Positions 51,902 to 60,261 of a stretch of DNA of 64,000 nt are shown one piece after another. Positions within the stretch are counted from its first letter, which is position 1. Each line of letters opens with the position of its first letter. Source of the stretch: G942493375 sp942493375 (GTDB taxonomy: Bacteria > Armatimonadota > UBA5829). The notes below the pieces were generated by a model that ran no database searches, was not told where the DNA came from, and saw only the letters and a list, made by a program, of their open reading frames with translations. A program made the translations under genes and the position numbers. Where the stretch lies: positions 62,001 through 126,000 of the forward strand of contig OW818698.1 in NCBI GenBank assembly GCA_942493375.1, given 5' to 3'.

Positions 51902-54900
51902 ATGGTGCGTCGATACTCTTTGCTTGTTGCATTATGGATTCTGGTCTATTCCAGCACAATTGGTTTTGCAGCAGATGATGACCTTACATTCCACGCCTCT
52001 TTTGATGGGACAACCTCCGCAATCAAAGCTTCCGGGAGTCCTGAGCCTAAAACTCCTCCTGCGGATATCTCATTCATAGATGGCATTTCAGGAAAAGCTA
52101 TTGTCCTGAACAACAACTCTGTAATGTACAACCAGCAGTCCAATATCTATCGAAATCGCGGCACTGCAATGTTCTGGATCAAACCCATCGATTGGGACCC
52201 CAAACAGACTACCAACGGGTATTGCTGGTTCTTTTCAGCTAACCTGGGTGGTGGGGATGTCGATAGAATCCAGTTCTTCAAGCTCCCTAACACAATCCTG
52301 TATTTTATGTTCGGAGAGAAGAGTCAGATTCAGACTATTGTAAAATCTACCGAAGACTGGTCACAAGGGGAGTGGAAATTCTTTGCTATCTCGTGGGATG
52401 AGAACTGGATGAAGCTGTTTGTCAATGGAAACCTGATCAGTAAGCTCAAGACAACACCGGATCAGATCCCAACTAACACCGGGGATGAAATACAGATCGC
52501 GTCCACCAAAGCTACAGCATACGATGAACTCCGTATATTCGACAAACCACTGACAGAAGAACAGGTCAAGGATTATTACCTGGCGGATTCAATTAACATC
52601 AAGGCTACTGACTCATTAGAAACTGCTGCGCCTGCTATAACTCATGATGATATGAAGGCTCATATTGTCATCCCATTCGCATCCAGGCCTCCAGTTATTG
52701 ATGGTCGAATTAATACCGGCGAATGGGATTCAACAAGTGTAATCACAGGATTCCTCAAAATCCCTCAGCTCGAATACACACCCCGCCAGACAGTAGTCAA
52801 AGCCTGTTATGATAAGGACAACATATACTTCCAGATCTCAAGCAAGTTGGACGGTCAACCTGTAGCTAAAGAAAACACCCACGATGGGGCTGTCTATACG
52901 GATGACTCCTATGAGATCTTCCTGACTCCAGGTTCCAGTTCAGTCAAAAAAGCAGTATACCAGTTTGTATTTAACAGTAAAGATGCACATTATGAATCAC
53001 AGAATAATGATCAATCCTGGGATTGTAACTGGATAACCAGGAGTACAATCACAAAAACGAGCTGGACAGCTGAAGTCGCAATTCCATTCAAAGACCTGGT
53101 TGCAGTGCCCTCACCCGGAGACACATGGCTCTTCAATCTTGGAAGAAACTGGAATAATCCGTCAGTATTCACAAACCCGACTCTAATCCTGGCTTACAAC
53201 ACTGTTGATGGCTTCATGAGCATGACATTCGGAAAAGAGAATGATTATATTCAAAACTATCCGCTGGACAAACTAAACAGCAGAATAGCGGATGTCACAG
53301 GTCAATTCTCAGCAGCCACGCCAGGCAAGTATGTTGTAAAATCCAGAATCAAGAAGTCAGACACCGACCTCACAAACAAGACTGGCCTGACCTCATTCGA
53401 CAGCATCCCCGGGAAAACTGTGTTTGAGGAAAGCAAGCAGACTGATCTGAATAAAGGTGATATCTCCAACTATTCATTCTCGAAAAAGATGGATGATAAG
53501 GGTTTGTATTTAATCCAGACCACCATAACCGGTCCTAATGGACGGTTCTACAATCAGGTTGTTCCATTCAAAGTCGCTGACTTGCTGGCTGTTGACCTCA
53601 ATTGCCTCTCAAAAGACAAACAGCTCAAAGTGCAATGGGAACTAACGGGTGATATCGGTCAGATTCTAGGTGTAACGGGAAGCATCACCGATAAACAGGG
53701 CAAGATTGTCCTGATAAAACCCGCAGCTAACAATAAATCAGGCAAAGGTGAAATCGTCTTCGATATATCCTCACTAAAACAGACCGATTACACCATCAAT
53801 GTCCAGGCCAAAGGCACTCTGACCTCTGTCAGCCAGTCCAAGGTCTTCAAATGCTATGCTGCGTCGAATTGGCTGGGGTTCGAAAATAAGCTGCGTGGAC
53901 AGCATGTTGTGCCGAACCCGTGGATACCAATAAAATCAACCGACCAACAGATCAACACATTACTGCAGAAATATAAATTCACAGATGGACCATTCCCAAC
54001 TGAGATAATTGCCGATGGAACTCAGATTCTGGCTGGTCCGGTTGAATTATCCACCTCGATAAATGGTTCCAGTGTAATCTTCAAAGCCCAACCTCGAAAA
54101 TGGATCAGCAAGGCACCTGATAAAGTTTCAAATCTCCAGAATCTAAACGAGAAAAACATCCAGCTCAAAGTAAACACTTCCTGTGAGTTCGATGGAATGA
54201 TGCGGTTTGATCTGGTCCTGACCCCTGCAAACAAAAAGGGGACAAAACTCTCCGGACTGCGTCTTGAGATACCTATCAAGCAGCAGTATGCTACTCTGAA
54301 GCTGCCTTATTTTGGGATTCGTCAAAAATGGAATGTATTCGACCTGGACTGCAGTGTGGGCAATTACTGGAGAGGTACTTTCACCCCGCACGTCTGGATT
54401 GGAAACGATGACAAAGGCATATCCTGGTTTGCTGAGACTGACCAGCAATTCTCCCTTGCAGATGAGTCCAAAGCAATTGAAATAATCAAAAAATCAGGCA
54501 GAGTTATTCTCAGAATCAATATGGTTGATCGCCCAACTCTGCTTAAATCTCCTCTTAAATATACATTCGGTATAATGGGAACTCCGGCACGTCCGCTTGC
54601 AAAAGACTGGTTTGCCCACAGGTTCGCCAGCACTGTCAGCACAACATCAAGGCCAGTGATATCAATGGGATACACAGCAGGCTCAGAGTATCATGCCAAG
54701 AAGGGAATCCCGTATCCAGCCAAAGATGAAGCCAGGTTCAAAGAAAGTCTCTCAACGGACCCTACCGTTAAGAACCTGATCTATATCACTGCCAATGGCG
54801 TAGGCTCGGAAGTGTCTGAATATAAATACTACATGCAGGAGTGGAGAAATCCTGACAACCGTGACACATGGAGCTATCTGACCAGCGGGGAGTATCACGA

Positions 54901-55783
54901 TGGAGCCTGCCCTAACAGCACATCATGGAGAGACTTCTTCCTGTATTCCTGTGTAAAAGCCAGGGACGAATACGGCATAGATGGATTCTACTACGATTTC
55001 GGGACAGTGATGGGATGCTCTAATCCAGTCCATGGCTGCGGTTATATGCATAACAAGGACAAGAGAGCCACATATCCGATTTTCTCAGACAGAGAACTGC
55101 GTAAGAACATATATATACTTCTTTCACAGCACAAACAGCCATATTTCGTATACCACAACTACTCCAACATCGTTGCTCTAATCACTTCATTCAGCAACAT
55201 GACCCTTGATGGAGAAGCTTACCAGCAGAAAACCGGAGTAGTTGGCAATAAGATCACAAATGACTATTCAGAGATGATTCCAATGCCACGGCTGCGGGCA
55301 ATGTTTGGCACGCAATTCGGCACTACCCCATATTTCCTGGCAAAATTCAACTCAGAGGATGAAAAACTCGTAAAACCCACCAGAACGATACTCGCAATGA
55401 CCCTGCCTTGCGGAATCCAGGTCTGGGGATTCTACTGCAATACACCTGAACTGAACAAGGTCTACGGTGCCCAGGACCAGTTCAAGTTCGCTGAAAGCAC
55501 ATTCACTCCATATTGGAAGCAAAACAAAGCTTTCACTGCAGGCAACAGTGATATAATTGCAGGATTTTGGAAGAAACCAGACTCAGCCCTGGTTGTGCTA
55601 TCAAACCTGACAGGCAAGGACTATGATGGGCTTGTCGTTATAAACACAATCAAATTATTCAATAATAAGGCTGTAAAAGTAACCGACACCGCAACCGGTG
55701 AACAAATCCCAGTAGTGAACAACACAATCCAACTGAAAATCGAATCCAAAGACTTCCGAATGCTAAAGGTCCAAGCAGATTAG
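51902..55783 (+). CDS. Secreted LamG-CBM9-hydrolase multidomain protein
   Basis: A 1293-residue exported protein from the ATG at 51902, chosen since GGAGGA lies eight bases before it; 19 codons upstream are in repeat-like sequence. Signal peptide MVRRYSLLVALWILVYSSTIGFA. LamG sandwich (LTFHASFDG...RGTAMFWIKPID...AYDELRIFDKPLTEEQVKDYYLAD), then a CBM9-like module near residues 255-430 (RPPVIDGRINTGEWDSTS; YTDDSYEIFLTPGSSS). The C-terminal half resembles GH123/DUF6067-type proteins: LRGQHVVPNPWIPI, VWIGNDDKGISWFAETDQQF and GIDGFYYDFGTVMGCSNPVHGCGY. DGFYYD could hold a catalytic acid. Probably acts on an amino- or complex sugar. Confidence 0.75.
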   Translation: MVRRYSLLVALWILVYSSTIGFAADDDLTFHASFDGTTSAIKASGSPEPKTPPADISFIDGISGKAIVLNNNSVMYNQQSNIYRNRGTAMFWIKPIDWDPKQTTNGYCWFFSANLGGGDVDRIQFFKLPNTILYFMFGEKSQIQTIVKSTEDWSQGEWKFFAISWDENWMKLFVNGNLISKLKTTPDQIPTNTGDEIQIASTKATAYDELRIFDKPLTEEQVKDYYLADSINIKATDSLETAAPAITHDDMKAHIVIPFASRPPVIDGRINTGEWDSTSVITGFLKIPQLEYTPRQTVVKACYDKDNIYFQISSKLDGQPVAKENTHDGAVYTDDSYEIFLTPGSSSVKKAVYQFVFNSKDAHYESQNNDQSWDCNWITRSTITKTSWTAEVAIPFKDLVAVPSPGDTWLFNLGRNWNNPSVFTNPTLILAYNTVDGFMSMTFGKENDYIQNYPLDKLNSRIADVTGQFSAATPGKYVVKSRIKKSDTDLTNKTGLTSFDSIPGKTVFEESKQTDLNKGDISNYSFSKKMDDKGLYLIQTTITGPNGRFYNQVVPFKVADLLAVDLNCLSKDKQLKVQWELTGDIGQILGVTGSITDKQGKIVLIKPAANNKSGKGEIVFDISSLKQTDYTINVQAKGTLTSVSQSKVFKCYAASNWLGFENKLRGQHVVPNPWIPIKSTDQQINTLLQKYKFTDGPFPTEIIADGTQILAGPVELSTSINGSSVIFKAQPRKWISKAPDKVSNLQNLNEKNIQLKVNTSCEFDGMMRFDLVLTPANKKGTKLSGLRLEIPIKQQYATLKLPYFGIRQKWNVFDLDCSVGNYWRGTFTPHVWIGNDDKGISWFAETDQQFSLADESKAIEIIKKSGRVILRINMVDRPTLLKSPLKYTFGIMGTPARPLAKDWFAHRFASTVSTTSRPVISMGYTAGSEYHAKKGIPYPAKDEARFKESLSTDPTVKNLIYITANGVGSEVSEYKYYMQEWRNPDNRDTWSYLTSGEYHDGACPNSTSWRDFFLYSCVKARDEYGIDGFYYDFGTVMGCSNPVHGCGYMHNKDKRATYPIFSDRELRKNIYILLSQHKQPYFVYHNYSNIVALITSFSNMTLDGEAYQQKTGVVGNKITNDYSEMIPMPRLRAMFGTQFGTTPYFLAKFNSEDEKLVKPTRTILAMTLPCGIQVWGFYCNTPELNKVYGAQDQFKFAESTFTPYWKQNKAFTAGNSDIIAGFWKKPDSALVVLSNLTGKDYDGLVVINTIKLFNNKAVKVTDTATGEQIPVVNNTIQLKIESKDFRMLKVQAD

Positions 55784-55803
55784 TTTTTCAACTGGATGTA
55801 TAC

Positions 55804-55836
55804 TCGTAGGGGAGGCCCTCCGTGGCCTCCCGACGA
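55804..55836. terminator. Bidirectional terminator-like hairpin
   Basis: GGAGGCC and GGCCTCC pair around CTCCGT, and the stem continues outward as TCGT/ACGA with small bulges. It lies between the convergent genes ending at 55783 and 55875. Confidence 0.65.
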
Positions 55837-55874
55837 CAAATGAATCTTGTTATCCTGTCTATACGCACAATTTA

Positions 55875-56834
55875 TTACTTTACCAACAGCACCAGGCCAG
55901 CAGCTATTGCCCAGGGAAGAGCTTTCTTTATACTGCTACTGCCGGATGAATGCTCATAGTAAACCCCTATGTTATTCCCGTTTGCACGTTCACTGTTTTC
56001 CGGTCCACCACCTACTGGGACATTGAGAAGAGTGGCTTTATCAGGTCCAACAGCATTAGGATCCCACCAGGCCATGGTCGTAGAACCACCGCCATCCATG
56101 TTTATCCCGTTGTATGCTCCGTAATACTTCAGCCACTGCCCTACTTCCTGAGTTGTAGAGCCTTCCGATTTTTTAGGCTGCCTGCCATCAATCGTCAGGA
56201 AATATACATATCGTTTATCCTGAGATACTCCGGTTCCGGTTCGGGGATGGAGAGAATTATCACCCACTAACACATTGCCATCAGTCAATACAAACCCAAA
56301 CCCGCTGACTGCCGTCCGAATATTGCTGATATCTGTAGTTGGTGTCGTAGTCGCCATACTGGCAGTTCCGTCTTTAGCAATAATAAGTGAAGGTTCTCCG
56401 CTGCCTGGGGACACCAGTTTGCCTTCAGAGACAGCCAACCCCAAAACATTGGTCAAAGTCTCCTGGTCCCAGGGAGCAGGCCAGGGAGAGAACGCATCAC
56501 AGTTGATCGCTACAACAATCTTTTTGTCTGTTGACTGGGACTGTCTGATAAAATTCCTTGTCCGCTGACGTTTGGTCTCTGTCGTATTCTCCACCCACGG
56601 TTCATACCGGGGGCTCGTATAGAACTTCAGCCCACGCGTTTTTGTATCTATCTGAAGACAGTTAATATTCATCACCCGGGGTGAACTGACTGCAACATGG
56701 ACCCTCTTGACTCCCGGATACAGCTCCTCAGCCTTCTCCCAGTCATAATTCCCAACTTGCCCCCAGGCCAGAGATTGAGAAACGATTATAGTCCAAATCA
56801 TCAACCCCAAAGTAAATCGTAAAGCCTTATTCAT
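55875..56834 (-). CDS. Phosphodiester glycosidase family protein (NAGPA domain)
   Basis: A 319-residue exported protein. Signal peptide residues 1-25 (ending SLAWG). Domain marks: VVAINCDAFSPWP, LGLAVSEGKLVSP, VSGFGFVLTDGNVLVGD, YVYFLTIDGRQPKKSEGSTTQEVGQWLKYYGAYNGINMDGGGSTTMAW, the last being the family's signature. It ends with a hydrophobic stretch (LPWAIAAGLVLLVK) that may hold it to the membrane. Family members hydrolyse sugar-phosphate diesters such as GlcNAc-1-phosphodiesters. This fits a glycan with phosphate links, as does the threonine-type sulfatase relative at 16059. Confidence 0.85.
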   Translation of the reverse strand: MNKALRFTLGLMIWTIIVSQSLAWGQVGNYDWEKAEELYPGVKRVHVAVSSPRVMNINCLQIDTKTRGLKFYTSPRYEPWVENTTETKRQRTRNFIRQSQSTDKKIVVAINCDAFSPWPAPWDQETLTNVLGLAVSEGKLVSPGSGEPSLIIAKDGTASMATTTPTTDISNIRTAVSGFGFVLTDGNVLVGDNSLHPRTGTGVSQDKRYVYFLTIDGRQPKKSEGSTTQEVGQWLKYYGAYNGINMDGGGSTTMAWWDPNAVGPDKATLLNVPVGGGPENSERANGNNIGVYYEHSSGSSSIKKALPWAIAAGLVLLVK

Positions 56835-56941
56835 AACCTGTTTATACTCCTACGTTTTTTACAACTATCATACCCACTCGCGTATTGTATCGCATTTAGA
56901 GGATAATATTCCAATAATGTAACAGCTCGGTAATGGTAAAG

Positions 56942-58381
56942 TTACTTGCTAACTCCAGCAACCAGATCACCAATTTGTTTTTCATCACTAATGCCATCGA
57001 CATTAAGTATAGCATCTCCATGGTCATCTTTTGAATTAGGTCCTACGCTGTATAATATGTAATCATCATTGGTTCTCTTATATATATAAGGGCTTGATTT
57101 CGTAAATGGATCAGAAGGGATGCTAACAATATAGTTTTGCGATACTTCCGCTAAAGATGCAGGATATCTACCGTGTTGTATCTTGTAGGCATCAAGCAAC
57201 AGTGACATGACCAACATCTCATCCAGAGCTTTCCGGCTTGTATAGGACATCGCAATGCACTTCAAAACATTGTTAGCGTCTTCTTTCACACTCTCGTTTA
57301 TAATGTGGGGAACATCAAAAGATATTGATGGAAATGATTTACTCAGCTCCTTTTCGATCTGCTCATAAGCGTCCACCGAGACTTCGAAATATCCTCTTCG
57401 GGAAAGAGTAAGTCCCAGAAGCTTGTTCTCTACTTCTATAAGTTTCGAAGTGAATTCATTTGTGCTTTTATAATCGTATATCTCTGGCATGCCGATTTGT
57501 GCACGCCAGTCTTTTTCATTGAGCAAAGCAGCTGCAGAGTTTAATACATCTCTTTTCAAGGAAGCACCTAATTGACCTAGCTTTGGCATGCTTTTCATAA
57601 TTCGTTGCATATTAACTGCAATGAATATAGCTTGATCGGCTGACAAATTGTTCATAGCCAGAGATATTCTTCTGGAAACACGCTCACGGCATGAGACTGA
57701 CTCGTGCATAGCAAAGTGTCCTCCATTCTGCAGTATGTCAATACCAGCTTTATACTCCATTAAATCGACTAATATTGCATCCCGCATCTTCCCTTCTTCG
57801 GTGCACAACTGATGACGTAGATTGAACAGTTGCCATATACCGTCATATTCGGTAAGGTTACTGAAATCAACAGGTTCATTCGGCATGTAACACTTACTGC
57901 ATTCATAGGCTTTATTTAGAAGCTCAAAAACATGTGCATTTGCATTCAAGACAGCATGCTTTTCCTTCAAATTGTAGAGTCTGGTCAGAGTAAGTTCCTT
58001 AGGGACTCCTTGCGGTAGTTTTGACAGTTTGGTGCCAGGTATTCCATACATCCCCATTCCCGGCATACCTGCCCTCATACCTGGCATATACGTACGTGGT
58101 CCTGCTCCACCCATTGCAGCAATACTAGCTGAGTTTGATGAATTGACTGGTGGTATTTGAGAAACAGCTTCAACAATCTGCGGCCTGCATACAATCGCTT
58201 TTGTAGCCGCAAGATAATAGTCATAAGCATTTGGTTTCGGCAACTGTGCGACAGGAGGCTTGTAAACCACCGGTTGACTACTCACATGCAGCCAAACAGA
58301 AGAAACAATACCAAAACTAGCCGGAATAACTAAAATCGCCAACATCTTCAGAAAAAAGACAGTAGTGTTTCTATTATCCAT
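56942..58381 (-). CDS. Membrane-anchored Gly/Met/Pro-rich protein with pseudopilin-like C-terminus, copy 1
   Basis: A 479-residue protein with one membrane anchor at residues 9-28. Then PKPNAYDYYLAATKAIV, a Gly/Met/Pro-rich stretch (RTYMPGMRAGMPGMGMYG), a long helical region and a C-terminal module: LLDAYKIQHGRYPASLAEVSQNYIVSIPSDPF...YILYSVGPNSKDDHGD. That module copies the calcium-binding end of GspG-type pseudopilins. Cysteine pairs such as CSKC lie in the helical part. It is a paralogue of the next gene, and shares the end domain with the gene at 2-952. The function is unknown; periplasmic, perhaps linked to secretion or envelope assembly. Confidence 0.7.
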   Translation of the reverse strand: MDNRNTTVFFLKMLAILVIPASFGIVSSVWLHVSSQPVVYKPPVAQLPKPNAYDYYLAATKAIVCRPQIVEAVSQIPPVNSSNSASIAAMGGAGPRTYMPGMRAGMPGMGMYGIPGTKLSKLPQGVPKELTLTRLYNLKEKHAVLNANAHVFELLNKAYECSKCYMPNEPVDFSNLTEYDGIWQLFNLRHQLCTEEGKMRDAILVDLMEYKAGIDILQNGGHFAMHESVSCRERVSRRISLAMNNLSADQAIFIAVNMQRIMKSMPKLGQLGASLKRDVLNSAAALLNEKDWRAQIGMPEIYDYKSTNEFTSKLIEVENKLLGLTLSRRGYFEVSVDAYEQIEKELSKSFPSISFDVPHIINESVKEDANNVLKCIAMSYTSRKALDEMLVMSLLLDAYKIQHGRYPASLAEVSQNYIVSIPSDPFTKSSPYIYKRTNDDYILYSVGPNSKDDHGDAILNVDGISDEKQIGDLVAGVSK

Positions 58382-58466
58382 ATTCCGTAATTGCTCCCAT
58401 TGCGTATTTCTACATTTAAGAAGATGTATTCAGACTGCACTATTCATGGTTGACTCAACTTTCATC

Positions 58467-59945
58467 CTAATGCTGGGCAACCAGATCACCATACATATTT
58501 CGCACCTGAATACTCCCAGGATTGAGAATGACATCACCATTATCATCCCTGGAATTGGGACCCACACTGTATAGCAGGTAGGAATTATTTGTGCGCCTAT
58601 AAATATAGGTTCCTGATCTTGCAAATGGGTCTGGAGGAATATTTTTCATGTAGCCTGGTGACATGTCAGCAAGAGTAGCAGGATATTTTCCATGCTGTGC
58701 TTTGTAGGCTTTGAGTAAGAGACTCATGATAAACATCTCATCCAGGGCCTTTTGTGCAGTGCAAGTAATTACCATTGCCTTAAATTCACTGTTGATAAAG
58801 TTTTTGAGGTTCTCATTTAGAATATGCGGAACAGTAAAGGAGATTGATTGATAAGGTTTATCCAACTCCCTGTCTACCTGACTGTATGCTTCCTCCATCG
58901 CTGCTAAATACCCTTTGCGAGAATAAGCCAATCCTATGAGCTTCATTTTCAATTCTTCACATCTAATTGCAAAGTCGCTGGAACTGCGGAAATCTTCACT
59001 ACTGGCAGCAATGCCTATCTGTGTACGCCAATCCCTTTCATTGAGAGAGTCAGCTCTGTTTTGCAGATTCTCCACCTGTATCGATTTGACAATTGCCGCT
59101 ACAGTGGGTGTTTCATTCAGGACTTGTTGCATTTTACCTGCCAGCATCATTGCCTGATCGGTGGATAAATCCTCCATAAGTAGATACAAGTTCCTGCACG
59201 CTTTCTTTCTGGCACGCATTGCTCGATAGTATTGAATGTTACTGCAATTGTGTAAAAAGTCTATTGCAACCTTATACTGCTTCAGACCTACCATTGCTGC
59301 ATCCCAGTTCTTTCCTTCCGCTAAACACAGATCGTAACGAAGATCCAGCAGAAGCCCTATGTCTTCGTAGTTTATACGCCGGGGATCATCATCATTCATG
59401 TATGGAATACAACACTCTTTGCAGTTATAGGCCTTATCAAGTAGCTTCAAGGCATAGGCATTGGCATTCAAGACTGCTTGCTTTTCTTTGATATTGTAAA
59501 GCCTTGTCAGGGAATATTCACGCGGCACTCCCGGAGGTAGTTTTGCCAGCATCATACCAGGCATTCCACCACTCATTCCTGACATAGGCGGTACGCCACC
59601 ACCCATTCCCGGCATACCACCGCCCATAGCTTGCATAGGTGGCATATTCCCTTTTGCACCTGGTCCACTACTCATACCAGAGCCAGGCATTCCATAAATT
59701 CTAGGATCACGAGGGGGACTATTTGATAATGCTTCTGTAATCTGCATTTTGCATACAATTGCATTAGAAGCTGCAAAATAATAGTCATAAGCGTTAGGTT
59801 TTGGAATTTCAACAGGAGGAGGATTGTAGGTTACTGGGAGACTGTTGAAATGCAGCCACATCGACACAGCAATCCCATACACGGTCAGAAGAACTGCAAT
59901 TGCCAGCATCTTCAGGAAGAAACCATTGGCATTTTTCTTATCCAT
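58467..59945 (-). CDS. Membrane-anchored Gly/Met/Pro-rich protein with pseudopilin-like C-terminus, copy 2
   Basis: A 492-residue paralogue of the protein at 56942: membrane anchor FFLKMLAIAVLLTVYGIAVSMWL, PKPNAYDYYFAASNAIVCKMQITEALS, then a longer low-complexity stretch rich in GMPGM and GGG repeats, LPPGVPREYSLTRLYNIKEKQAVLNANAYALKLLDKAYNCKECC, and the end module LLKAYKAQHGKYPATLADMSPGYMKNIPPDPFARSG...YLLYSVGPNSRDDNGDVIL. AAGGTGA lies just before the ATG. The two genes are 85 bases apart and form a tandem duplication whose Gly/Met/Pro-rich region has grown in this copy. Confidence 0.72.
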   Translation of the reverse strand: MDKKNANGFFLKMLAIAVLLTVYGIAVSMWLHFNSLPVTYNPPPVEIPKPNAYDYYFAASNAIVCKMQITEALSNSPPRDPRIYGMPGSGMSSGPGAKGNMPPMQAMGGGMPGMGGGVPPMSGMSGGMPGMMLAKLPPGVPREYSLTRLYNIKEKQAVLNANAYALKLLDKAYNCKECCIPYMNDDDPRRINYEDIGLLLDLRYDLCLAEGKNWDAAMVGLKQYKVAIDFLHNCSNIQYYRAMRARKKACRNLYLLMEDLSTDQAMMLAGKMQQVLNETPTVAAIVKSIQVENLQNRADSLNERDWRTQIGIAASSEDFRSSSDFAIRCEELKMKLIGLAYSRKGYLAAMEEAYSQVDRELDKPYQSISFTVPHILNENLKNFINSEFKAMVITCTAQKALDEMFIMSLLLKAYKAQHGKYPATLADMSPGYMKNIPPDPFARSGTYIYRRTNNSYLLYSVGPNSRDDNGDVILNPGSIQVRNMYGDLVAQH

Positions 59946-60261
59946 ATGATCACCTTGCTTACAAACACTGTGCAGCTCAACACTACATAATGTCTTTTCC
60001 CATATGGATATGAATCAGTTTTGCCCGACTTTGTTCCCACAAACAGGCACATAATTTCTGCAGCGACAAACAACCACGGAATACACTGAATACACGGAAA
60101 GGGAAATCAGGAATTACTTTATGGCTTACCAGATACCTTTGTACATATAGCAGGATCATTATGAAATCCAAAGCACCAAACTATCACAAATAATCCTTTT
60201 CCCTTTTCCGTGTATTCCAGTGTAAATGCGTTAGCATTTACACCTGTGGTTAAATAAAAAA
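59946..60261. other. Repeat-filled spacer
   Basis: 316 bases with no gene. At 60074-60106 lies an inverted copy of the CCGTGTATT unit (CCACGGAATACACTGAATAC, then ACGGAAAGGGAAA) and at 60199-60252 the direct copy with hairpin arms 60220-60229 and 60234-60243. Together they can fold into a stem of about 30 bases. Confidence 0.8.

Noticed and set aside
33218..55783. Classical Bacteroidetes polysaccharide utilisation locus
   Set aside because: No SusC/SusD pair, TonB-dependent receptor or hybrid two-component regulator is seen.
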